Below, piece by piece: positions 1-5,310 of a stretch of DNA of 7,995 bases. Origin of the DNA: Phytoactinopolyspora endophytica (GTDB taxonomy: Bacteria; Actinomycetota; Actinomycetes; Jiangellales; Jiangellaceae); the NCBI RefSeq assembly GCF_004138495.1, contig NZ_ML142867.1, positions 92,605-100,599 on the forward strand, in the 5' to 3' direction. The position numbers and the translations under genes are program-made. Numbering within the stretch: the stretch's first letter is position 1; each line of letters starts with the position of its first letter. Under the pieces are notes generated by a model. That model was given only the letters and a program-made list of their open reading frames with translations, searched no databases and had not been told where the DNA came from.

Positions 1-568
1 GAATCACCAGCACGATCACGGGGATCGTGATGCTGCGCAACCACCCGAGGGCGTCGTCGCCGAACCGCACGTATCCCGTCGCAGGAAGCCAGCCGAGCTG
101 GACGCCGAAGAGGACGACGAGTCCGATCGCGAGCAGCAGCCCCGGGAGGATGTGTCCAACCAGGGAGATCCCCTGGGCGATGCGGTCGATGACACCGCCG
201 TGCGAAGCCGCCCACACGCCGAGCAGCACCGACAGGATCGCCGTGATCAGCAGCGCGGGAACAATCAGTGACAACGTGACGGCGAGCCGCTCAACCACGG
301 CCGAGCGCACGGGAAGCGACGTGAACGCGGACTGGCCGAGATCGCCCTGGACCGCGTGCCCGATCCACTCGACATACTGCACCATGATCGGCCGGTCCCA
401 TCCGCGTGCCTCCACCAGAGCCGCGGTGGACTCGGGTGTCGCCCCCTGGCCGAGCATCGTGCGGGCGGTGTCTTCGAATGAACTGCTGATGAGAAGGAAG
501 ACGATCAAGAGGATGACGAGCGCGAGCACCAAGCCGGCTGCCAGTCGTCTGACGATGTAGAGGGTCAT
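1..568 (-). CDS. ABC transporter permease, DppB/OppB type (partial, C-terminus off the window)
   Basis: This is the first inner-membrane permease of a dipeptide/oligopeptide-type ABC importer, a family that also serves oligosaccharide uptake. The frame read on the minus strand from the ATG at 566-568 is open to the window edge, giving 189 residues of a protein that is usually 310-340 long. Residues 8-30 form the first membrane helix. Then comes the family-typical periplasmic segment with GWDRP (56-60) and GDLGQS (75-80). Helices follow at about 95-121 and 135-160, then GWLPATGY (159-166), another common family motif, and the start of a further helix from about 180. The ribosome binding site is weak (GAGAG at 576-580, 7 nt from the ATG). 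The gene lies 58 bp downstream of a solute-binding protein gene on the same strand, so the two are very likely co-transcribed. The second permease and ATPase are expected further left. Substrate is not determined. Confidence 0.93.
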   Translation of the reverse strand, partial: MTLYIVRRLAAGLVLALVILLIVFLLISSSFEDTARTMLGQGATPESTAALVEARGWDRPIMVQYVEWIGHAVQGDLGQSAFTSLPVRSAVVERLAVTLSLIVPALLITAILSVLLGVWAASHGGVIDRIAQGISLVGHILPGLLLAIGLVVLFGVQLGWLPATGYVRFGDDALGWLRSITIPVIVLVI

Positions 569-626
569 CTCAAAGCTCTCGTGAGGCGGGGAGTCCCAGT
601 GGACCGGCAGGCCATGCCGTCGGTCA

Positions 627-2195
627 TTACTCGAAGTCGAACGCGCGGATGGTCGTCGGCAGTCCACCCACATTCGAGTAGGTGACCCCGTCGCGCGCTG
701 CCCACGTCGTGCCGCCGAAGGCGATCGGCACCTCGAACGCCTGCTCGACCGCGTGTGCATTGACGTCGCGGTACGCCGGTATCGCGTCCTCGTAGTCGAC
801 GGTCGTGTTGATCACGCTGAACAATTCGTCGAGGGTCGGATCGGAGTGGTCCTGCGGGTTCGAGAAGCCCCCGGCGGCGAAATGAGAGAATGCGTCCGAC
901 GGGTCGGAGTTGAACCCGGCGACCTGGAAGGACAGGCCATAGTCGCCCGACATGTGGGCGGATTGCACCTGCTGCGGCGGAACGGACACCCACTCGAGGT
1001 TCAGGCCGACATCGGAGAAGGCCTGCGAGATCGTCGGTTCGAACGAGGTCGACAGGAATGTGCTCGGGATCTCGAGGTTCTCCCCCGCGTACCCGGCCTC
1101 TTCGACGAGCTCACGCCCTCGCTCGGGGTCATACTCGTAGAGCCCCTCCAGGGCCGGGTCGTAGACCTCGCCTTGCGGATTGAAGATCTGCACCGTCGGG
1201 GCGCCGAGACCGCCCAGCAACCCCTCAACGAACGTCTCACGGTCGATCGCGTGGTTCAGGGCCTGACGAACGCGCACATCACCGAGCGCGGGCCAGGTCT
1301 CGCCCGCTCGATCGAGGATCTCCAGCACGAACACCACATTCGCCTCGATCTGGCTGAGAGTGTAGACGCTCTCGTCGAGCTGGCCGACCATCTGCTGCTG
1401 CACGCTCGCGGCGTCGATCTCACCTGCCTGAAGTGCGTTGAACGCGGCGGTCGGATCGGGCATCACGCGCACCGTGAACGTCGAGACCGGTATCGCATCG
1501 GCGTTCCAATAGTCCTCGCGCTTGTTCAGCACGTAGGTGTTGTCCGGCACGCTGTTCGCGACATCGAGCACGAACGGCCCTGACCCGATCGGGTCGGTTG
1601 CGGTGCGCTCGTCGTCCAGCGTGTCGGGGTGCCCGATCGCTCCCGCCCCGTGGGCGATGTTGGAGAGGAACGTCGGGTCGAAACTGTCGAAGTGCACCTC
1701 GACGGTGCTCGGGTCTACGGCGGTGACTTCCGTGACCTGGGAGTACTTCGTCTGGACGGGGCCCGGCGTCTCACGCGTGCGCTCCATCGACGCGACGACC
1801 GCGTCGGCGTCAACCGGCGTGTCATCGCTGAAGGTCATACCGTCCCGAAGGGCGAGCGTCAGCAGTGTGCCGTCCTCGTTGTATTCCCAGCTTTCGGCCG
1901 CGTTCGGGATCAGCTCGCCCGTTTCCCGGTCGCGCGCCAGCAGCGTGTCCAGCACTCCCGACCACACGAACGTCTGCTGCCCGTCGATGAGCTGAGCAGG
2001 ATCGAGGGAGTTCGGGCCGGACTGGACCGCGATCGTGAAGCTCCGGTCAGCGGATGGGTCGTCGCCGTCCGCTGGAGCGGCGCCGGAATCGGCGCCGGAA
2101 TCGGCTCCGCAACCCGCGAGTGCCAGCGCCAGAGCGGTGGCTGTGGCCGCGAGTGCAGATGCTCCGCGGCGCTTGGTCCGACGAGTCGAGTACAT
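627..2195 (-). CDS. ABC transporter substrate-binding lipoprotein, family 5 (second of two paralogues)
   Basis: Extracytoplasmic binding protein of 522 residues that captures a solute for the adjacent DppB-type permease. A basic start (residues 5-10) and hydrophobic core lead to a classical lipobox L26-A27-G28-C29, so the mature protein should be lipid-anchored at Cys29. A Gly/Ala/Asp/Ser-rich linker covers about 30-50. The SBP_bac_5 fold begins near residue 53: NSLDPA at 62-67, then the family signature region about 99-140 (AESWEYNEDG, LRDGMTFSD), and later GSGPFVLD, VRQALNHAIDR and VQIFNP. The length is typical. The start is supported by AAGGAG at 2202-2207, 6 nt before the ATG. The protein resembles its upstream neighbour (2509-4035) along its whole length, so the pair arose by duplication. 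Family members bind peptides, nickel, opines or oligosaccharides; the local hydrolase favours a sugar-type ligand, but that is inference. Confidence 0.95.
   Translation of the reverse strand: MYSTRRTKRRGASALAATATALALALAGCGADSGADSGAAPADGDDPSADRSFTIAVQSGPNSLDPAQLIDGQQTFVWSGVLDTLLARDRETGELIPNAAESWEYNEDGTLLTLALRDGMTFSDDTPVDADAVVASMERTRETPGPVQTKYSQVTEVTAVDPSTVEVHFDSFDPTFLSNIAHGAGAIGHPDTLDDERTATDPIGSGPFVLDVANSVPDNTYVLNKREDYWNADAIPVSTFTVRVMPDPTAAFNALQAGEIDAASVQQQMVGQLDESVYTLSQIEANVVFVLEILDRAGETWPALGDVRVRQALNHAIDRETFVEGLLGGLGAPTVQIFNPQGEVYDPALEGLYEYDPERGRELVEEAGYAGENLEIPSTFLSTSFEPTISQAFSDVGLNLEWVSVPPQQVQSAHMSGDYGLSFQVAGFNSDPSDAFSHFAAGGFSNPQDHSDPTLDELFSVINTTVDYEDAIPAYRDVNAHAVEQAFEVPIAFGGTTWAARDGVTYSNVGGLPTTIRAFDFE
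2079..2102. repeat. 12-bp tandem repeat inside the lipoprotein linker
   Basis: Two exact copies of GGCGCCGGAATC lie head to tail, followed by a partial third. On the coding (minus) strand they encode the repeated Gly-Ala-Asp-Ser just after the lipidated cysteine of the binding protein. The repeat is in frame, so gain or loss of a unit changes only the flexible tether length. Confidence 0.8.
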
Positions 2196-2201
2196 GTCAT
2201 T

Positions 2202-2207
2202 CTCCTT
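2202..2207 (-). promoter_or_regulatory. Ribosome binding site of the second binding protein
   Basis: AAGGAG on the minus strand, 6 nt upstream of the ATG at 2193-2195. It fixes that start. A nearby ATG at 2198-2200 is in a different frame and too close to the site. Confidence 0.85.
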
Positions 2208-2264
2208 CGAATGGGTGGCTTCGGTCAGTCGCCGCCTGTCACCGGTCGCCGTCGCCCTGCGAGT

Positions 2265-2293
2265 AGTTAAGCAGTGTCGAGCGGCCGTGACAA
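2265..2293 (-). promoter_or_regulatory. Candidate leftward promoter for the second binding protein and permease
   Basis: On the minus strand a -35-like TTGTCA (2288-2293, 5 of 6 to TTGACA) is separated by exactly 17 bp from TTAACT (2265-2270, 3 of 6 to TATAAT). Initiation would fall near 2258, leaving a leader of about 60 nt before the ATG. The -35 element is the end of LacI-type site A, so a repressor bound there would block polymerase. The -10 is weak, so the call rests mostly on position and overlap. Confidence 0.35.
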
Positions 2294-2303
2294 CCGATTG
2301 CCA
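2288..2303. promoter_or_regulatory. LacI-family operator-like site A
   Basis: TGACAACCGATTGCCA is an imperfect 16-bp inverted repeat fitting TGNCAANCGNTTGNCA, with the central CG and even-length symmetry typical of LacI/GalR-family operators. It is a 14/16 match, in the same orientation, to site B at 2427-2442. It overlaps the candidate -35 of the downstream binding-protein gene. No LacI-family gene is in the window, so the regulator would lie elsewhere. Confidence 0.6.
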
Positions 2304-2304
2304 A

Positions 2305-2317
2305 ATTCGTTACGAAT
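2305..2317. promoter_or_regulatory. Perfect 13-bp palindrome beside operator A
   Basis: ATTCGTTACGAAT has 6-bp arms around a single central base and starts one base after operator A. Relative to the candidate leftward initiation point it is centred near -53, where an activator could act. Its half-site spacing (GT-N1-AC) differs from the GT-N3-AC sites of the divergent region, so a different protein is implied. Function is inferred from symmetry and position only. Confidence 0.4.
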
Positions 2318-2426
2318 GAGCGATGCCCGCTCGGCACCGTCGTAGCTGATGAGGAGGGTGTCGGATCTGTGAAGAGGCGGTCATCGTGGATCTGGCATGC
2401 GACGGCTGCGCACGAGCCCGTATGTC

Positions 2427-2442
2427 TGTCAATCGATTGCCA
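2427..2442. promoter_or_regulatory. LacI-family operator-like site B
   Basis: TGTCAATCGATTGCCA contains the perfect palindrome CAATCGATTG and is 14/16 symmetric overall (TGNCAATCGATTGNCA). It repeats site A with two substitutions, 139 bp away centre to centre. It lies 67 bp beyond the stop of the upstream binding-protein gene. It could be an auxiliary operator for looping with site A. Its minus-strand end reads TTGACA, but no -10 is found at a suitable distance. Confidence 0.6.
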
Positions 2443-2508
2443 CAGTCACCATTCCGCAGCCTGCCCGCGCAGCAGCGCTTCGCTTCGCCACCCATTGGGT
2501 AAGACAGC

Positions 2509-4035
2509 TCACTCAGCAACGTCGAACACCTGCAGGTCCGGCATGGACAGGGCACTCCCGACATACTCGACGCCCTCGACCGTCGCCCAGATCGTGTCGA
2601 TCCACAGAGCGGGTGAGAACCACGCGTTGTCGATTCCGAACTGGTTGATCCGGCGGTACAGCTCGTCGGCCTCGTCCGGGTCGATCTCAGCCGCAACCTC
2701 CTCGATGAGCCCGTTAAGCTCGGGATCGATCGAACCGAACGGGTTGTTCGATCCATCCGGGGCGAAGTACTGGGCCACCGCGCGAGACGGGGGCGCCGCG
2801 CCCCCGATGTTCCAGTAGGCCGCCCAGTCGGTCGACTGCCCGGAGGTCTGTGCCGGAACCGGATCCCACTGGAGCGTGATCCCGATGTCGGCGAAGGCCT
2901 GCGAGAGCGTCGCCTGGAACTGCATCGACATCAAGTTCCCGGGCATCGCGAGGGTGAACCCGTCGCCGTAGCCGGCCTCCGCCATCAGCTCGCGCGCCGC
3001 CTCGACGTCGTACGGGTACGTCTGCTCCCTCTCTGGCAGGTAGGCGGAGCTCAGGGGGTTGAAGATCTGTGCGGTCGGCACGCCGAAACCGTAATTCAAC
3101 GACTCGACCATTCCCGCCCGGTCGATCGCCATGTTGATCGCCTGACGCACGCGCAGGTCTGCGAGCGCGGGGACGACCTCGCCGTCCCTGTCCGCCAGCA
3201 CGATCTGCGCCAGGCCGACACCCTCGACCTCGGTCAGCGACAGGCCGGCGTCCACCGCGTGCTCGGCCATTTCGCCGTCGACGGTCGCCGCGTCGAGCTC
3301 GCCCGCGATCATCGCGTTGAACTGCGCGGTCCGATCCGCGATGGGCCGGATCGTCACCGTGTCGAACGGATACGCGCCGGTGTTCCAGTGGTCGTCGCGG
3401 CGATCGAGCACGTAGACCACGCCGTCCTCGGTCTGGTCGGCGTCGAGCGTGTAGGGCCCGGATCCCACAGGGTCGAGCTGGGTCCGCGGATTGTCGAGCG
3501 TCTCGGGATCGCCGACGACACCCGCGGCCTGTGCGAGCGAGTTGAGGAGGTTGTCGTCGGGCTCGCTCAGGTTCAGCACGACCGTATGGTCGTCGGGCAC
3601 CTCGATCGATTCGATCGCCGAAAGATTCCCCTGCTGGGCACCAGCCGTGGTTCTCGTCCGTTCGAGCGTCCCCCGCACGTCCTCGGCGGCGACAGGCTCT
3701 CCATCTGAGAACGACATGTCGTCACGGAGGTGCAGCGTCAGGGTGAGCGCGTCGTCGGAGTACTCCCAGCTCTCGGCAGCCGCTGGCTGGAGCTCCCCTT
3801 CATGATCGAGGTACAGCAAGGTGTCGAACAGCGCACCCCAGACGTAGCGTTGGACGCCGTCGTGAAGTTCGGCGGGATCGAGAGAGTTCGGCGGCTGCGG
3901 CACCCCGAACACGAGTGTGGCGTCCCCCTGTGGGCTCGTGGACCCGCCTCCCTCAGAGCTGCAGGCGCTCGCTACGAGGAGCGCTCCGACCAGCAGGGCG
4001 CTGCCGGTGGTGCGGCCAAGGAATCGTTTCGGCAT
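2509..4035 (-). CDS. ABC transporter substrate-binding lipoprotein, family 5 (first of two paralogues)
   Basis: Lipid-anchored solute receptor of 508 residues. The signal sequence reads MPKRFLGRTTGS followed by a hydrophobic core and a lipobox-like ASAC with the modified Cys at residue 25; Ala at -3 is less common than Leu but accepted. Mature SBP_bac_5 features include NSLDPAEL, AESWEYSDD, LRDDMSFSDGEPV, GSGPYTLD, VRQAINMAIDR and AQIFNP, in the same order as in the paralogue at 627-2195. The open frame extends to 4095, but the ATG at 4033-4035 is chosen: AAAGGAG (4041-4047) precedes it by 5 nt and the signal peptide starts there, whereas the longer form would bury it. It follows the dehydrogenase gene after 81 bp, consistent with one leftward transcript. 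No permease directly follows it, so it probably shares the transporter whose permease gene starts at 568. Ligand unknown. Confidence 0.94.
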   Translation of the reverse strand: MPKRFLGRTTGSALLVGALLVASACSSEGGGSTSPQGDATLVFGVPQPPNSLDPAELHDGVQRYVWGALFDTLLYLDHEGELQPAAAESWEYSDDALTLTLHLRDDMSFSDGEPVAAEDVRGTLERTRTTAGAQQGNLSAIESIEVPDDHTVVLNLSEPDDNLLNSLAQAAGVVGDPETLDNPRTQLDPVGSGPYTLDADQTEDGVVYVLDRRDDHWNTGAYPFDTVTIRPIADRTAQFNAMIAGELDAATVDGEMAEHAVDAGLSLTEVEGVGLAQIVLADRDGEVVPALADLRVRQAINMAIDRAGMVESLNYGFGVPTAQIFNPLSSAYLPEREQTYPYDVEAARELMAEAGYGDGFTLAMPGNLMSMQFQATLSQAFADIGITLQWDPVPAQTSGQSTDWAAYWNIGGAAPPSRAVAQYFAPDGSNNPFGSIDPELNGLIEEVAAEIDPDEADELYRRINQFGIDNAWFSPALWIDTIWATVEGVEYVGSALSMPDLQVFDVAE

Positions 4036-4040
4036 GTAGT

Positions 4041-4047
4041 CTCCTTT
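4041..4047 (-). promoter_or_regulatory. Ribosome binding site deciding the first binding protein's start
   Basis: AAAGGAG on the minus strand, 5 nt before the ATG at 4033-4035. It falls inside the longer open frame that begins at 4095, showing that the extra 20 codons are leader rather than protein. Confidence 0.85.
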
Positions 4048-4116
4048 GACTCGGTCGTCGGTGATGGTCCGGTTCCCCGTCGCGCCGATCTGCACTAGCG
4101 CGGATGCGTATCGTGC

Positions 4117-5145
4117 TCACCTCTCCCGCGGGTGCGGGATGCTGCCACTGAAGATGTCTCGTGGGCTCAGCTGATTGAGAAGCTGCTCCCCCGCTCGGTA
4201 GCGGCGGATGTTCTCCACGATCGTGTCGATGGACCGCTGCGTGCGATCGGGGAGCCTCGGTGTTTGATGAGGGGTGATCAGCACGTTGGGCGCGTCCCAC
4301 AGGGGCGCGTCGGCAGGCAGCGGCTCGGGGTCGGTGACATCGAGTCCCGCACCAGCTACCACCCCGGAGTGCAGCGCATCTACCAGCGCGTCCTGGTCGA
4401 TCAGCCCTCCGCGTCCGAGGTTGATGACGTAGGCTCCCGGCCGCAGCCGAGCGAGGCGTTCTCGCGACAGGATGTGATACGTCTCGTCGCTCAGGTGGGC
4501 GGCGAGCATCACGACATCGGTCTGCTCGAGCATGGTGTCGACCGAGTCACCCGCGTCCGCGGCATAGAGCCGGTCGGCCTCGTCGCCCGTTTCCCCAGCC
4601 CGACGGCGATACGCGAGCACACGCATCCCGAACGCCTTGCCGAGCTTGGCCATCTCTCGGCCCGTATGTCCGTAGCCGACGATGCCGAGCGTCTTCCCCC
4701 ACAGCGCCATGCGGTCGGCATAGCCCGGGATCCCACCCCATTCGTGCGCATCCTGCTTCTCGAGGAGCCGACGCGCATCGAACGTCAACGCGAGCGCGAA
4801 GTAGAACGCATGCTGCGCGAGCGCGGGAGCGGATCGCCCGGCTGATCCCGTCACGATGAGGCCGCGCTCGAACACCTCGGGGCGCGCGGAACGGGTGAGC
4901 CCCGCATGGTCGCAGTGCACCCACCGGAGGTTCGGCGCCGTAAGGAACCGGTCGTCGATATCGCCCCACATGACGGCGACATCGGCGCGCTCGAGCTCTC
5001 GTTCGAACTGATCCTGCTCCCTCGGGTGCAGAGCGACGACATCCGCAGGAGCGAACGCACGTCGCAGCTGCTCGATCTCGTCCGGCTCCCAGAGGAGCGA
5101 CACCACCACGCGCACGATCTCACGCCCCTGCCCGTTGCTAAGCAT
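4117..5145 (-). CDS. D-2-hydroxyacid dehydrogenase, NADP(H)-type by sequence
   Basis: Cytoplasmic oxidoreductase of 342 residues, normal for the D-isomer-specific 2-hydroxyacid dehydrogenase family (glyoxylate/hydroxypyruvate reductase, phosphoglycerate dehydrogenase and relatives), which interconverts 2-oxo and D-2-hydroxy acids. The split substrate domain contains WVHCDHAGL (about 75-83). The Rossmann domain has GYGHTG (157-162), and strand 2 ends AYRRR, where an Asp would favour NAD; the basic residues (180-182) favour NADP(H). The catalytic set is present: Arg245 in NLGRGG, Glu274 in DPEP, His293 in TPHQT. Two starts are possible, GTG at 5146-5148 or ATG at 5143-5145; GGGGAAAG at about 5153-5160 is better spaced (7 nt) from the ATG. 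It is first in the leftward gene string, with a GntR-type site directly upstream of its ribosome binding site. Its likely role is reducing or oxidising an acid made from the imported compound. The exact substrate cannot be assigned. Confidence 0.93.
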   Translation of the reverse strand: MLSNGQGREIVRVVVSLLWEPDEIEQLRRAFAPADVVALHPREQDQFERELERADVAVMWGDIDDRFLTAPNLRWVHCDHAGLTRSARPEVFERGLIVTGSAGRSAPALAQHAFYFALALTFDARRLLEKQDAHEWGGIPGYADRMALWGKTLGIVGYGHTGREMAKLGKAFGMRVLAYRRRAGETGDEADRLYAADAGDSVDTMLEQTDVVMLAAHLSDETYHILSRERLARLRPGAYVINLGRGGLIDQDALVDALHSGVVAGAGLDVTDPEPLPADAPLWDAPNVLITPHQTPRLPDRTQRSIDTIVENIRRYRAGEQLLNQLSPRDIFSGSIPHPRER

Positions 5146-5160
5146 CACGTAACTTTCCCC

Positions 5161-5175
5161 TCTGGTTGGACCAAT
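5161..5175. promoter_or_regulatory. GntR (FadR-subfamily) operator-like site, leftward arm
   Basis: TCTGGTTGGACCAAT contains TGGTTGGACCA, a match to the TNGTNNNACNA pattern of FadR-subfamily GntR regulators and close to the PdhR-type ATTGGTNNNACCAAT. It is a 14/15 copy, in inverted orientation, of the site at 5269-5283. It abuts the dehydrogenase ribosome binding site and sits just downstream of the candidate leftward -10, where a bound repressor would block transcription. The GntR gene from 7353 is the natural candidate to bind it. Confidence 0.75.
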
Positions 5176-5184
5176 TGCACGGCA

Positions 5185-5213
5185 AGAGAATCATGCGCCA
5201 TGAGCAATGTCAA
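5185..5213 (-). promoter_or_regulatory. Candidate leftward promoter of the dehydrogenase transcript
   Basis: A perfect minus-strand TTGACA (5208-5213) is followed after 17 bp by TTCTCT (5185-5190), a poor -10 (2 of 6). Initiation near 5178 would put the GntR-type site at about +3 to +17. The -35 is good and the operator geometry is sensible, but the weak -10 keeps confidence low. Confidence 0.4.
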
Positions 5214-5216
5214 TGG

Positions 5217-5226
5217 TCACCGGTGA
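5217..5226. promoter_or_regulatory. Central 10-bp palindrome of the divergent region
   Basis: TCACCGGTGA is a perfect palindrome centred at 5221.5, within half a base of the midpoint (5222) between the centres of the two GntR-type sites. It overlaps none of the candidate promoter boxes. It may be a third regulator site or chance; no family assignment is possible. Confidence 0.35.
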
Positions 5227-5249
5227 TGGCGGCCATTCAGAGAACCCGC

Positions 5250-5255
5250 TAGGGT
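5250..5255 (+). promoter_or_regulatory. Candidate -10 element of the hydrolase-GntR transcript
   Basis: TAGGGT fits the actinobacterial TANNNT -10 pattern. Initiation would be near 5262, placing the GntR-type site at about +8 to +22. No good -35 is seen 16-18 bp upstream. The call depends on the parallel with the leftward arm. Confidence 0.3.
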
Positions 5256-5268
5256 TTGTGATGGCCAC

Positions 5269-5283
5269 ATTGGTCCGACCAGA
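5269..5283. promoter_or_regulatory. GntR (FadR-subfamily) operator-like site, rightward arm
   Basis: ATTGGTCCGACCAGA contains the perfect-armed TGGTC-C-GACCA and fits TNGTNNNACNA. Its reverse complement differs from the site at 5161-5175 at one central base. In both copies the ATTGG half faces the middle of the intergenic region and the TCTGG half faces the regulated gene. It lies 27 bp before the hydrolase start, so binding would silence the hydrolase and the GntR gene behind it. Confidence 0.75.
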
Positions 5284-5296
5284 CTGGCCGCGATGC

Positions 5297-5303
5297 GAGG
5301 AGG
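5297..5303 (+). promoter_or_regulatory. Ribosome binding site deciding the hydrolase start
   Basis: GAGGAGG is followed after 7 nt by GTG at 5311-5313. The in-frame ATG at 5293 lies upstream of this site, and the one at 5305 is only 1 nt away, so neither is likely to be used. Confidence 0.8.
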
Positions 5304-5310
5304 CATGCAC

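Larger units (their letters stand above)
2196..2508. other. 313-bp regulatory gap between the two binding-protein genes
   Basis: No credible gene is present: frames crossing it are shadows of the flanking genes or lack start and ribosome-binding signals. It holds two LacI-type operator-like sites, a 13-bp perfect palindrome, a candidate leftward promoter and the ribosome binding site of the downstream gene, listed separately. Such a long regulated gap inside an otherwise tight same-strand gene string suggests the downstream binding protein and permease have their own promoter. The stretch 2443-2508 after the upstream gene's stop has no convincing terminator hairpin with a U-tract. Confidence 0.75.

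Noticed and set aside
27..560. 177-residue plus-strand open frame at the left end
   Set aside because: It is antisense to a clear DppB-type permease with membrane helices and family motifs; composition is the Ser/Thr/Arg-rich pattern of a shadow frame in high-GC DNA.
2404..2432. Second leftward promoter using TTGACA at the end of operator B
   Set aside because: The -35 is perfect, but the sequence at 16-19 bp spacing is G/C-rich with no -10 resemblance.
2490..2500. ACCCATTGGGT just after the first binding protein's stop, considered as a terminator
   Set aside because: The arms are only 5 bp around one base, which cannot form a stable RNA hairpin, and no U-tract follows. It is at most a small DNA palindrome.
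2310..2756. Minus-strand open frame spanning the gap between the binding-protein genes
   Set aside because: It overlaps the end of the upstream binding protein in another frame, is Arg/Ser-rich, and covers the operator sites; no ribosome binding site supports it.
4065..4071. TGGTCCG between the dehydrogenase and first binding protein as a third GntR-type site
   Set aside because: Only one half-site is present; the ACCA partner is missing.
4036..4095. Longer N-terminus for the first binding protein
   Set aside because: It would place 20 residues before a normal lipoprotein signal and contain the ribosome binding site of the internal ATG.
4132..4845. Long plus-strand open frame of 237 residues
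   Set aside because: Antisense shadow of the dehydrogenase, which carries all catalytic motifs; no ribosome binding site or recognisable domain.
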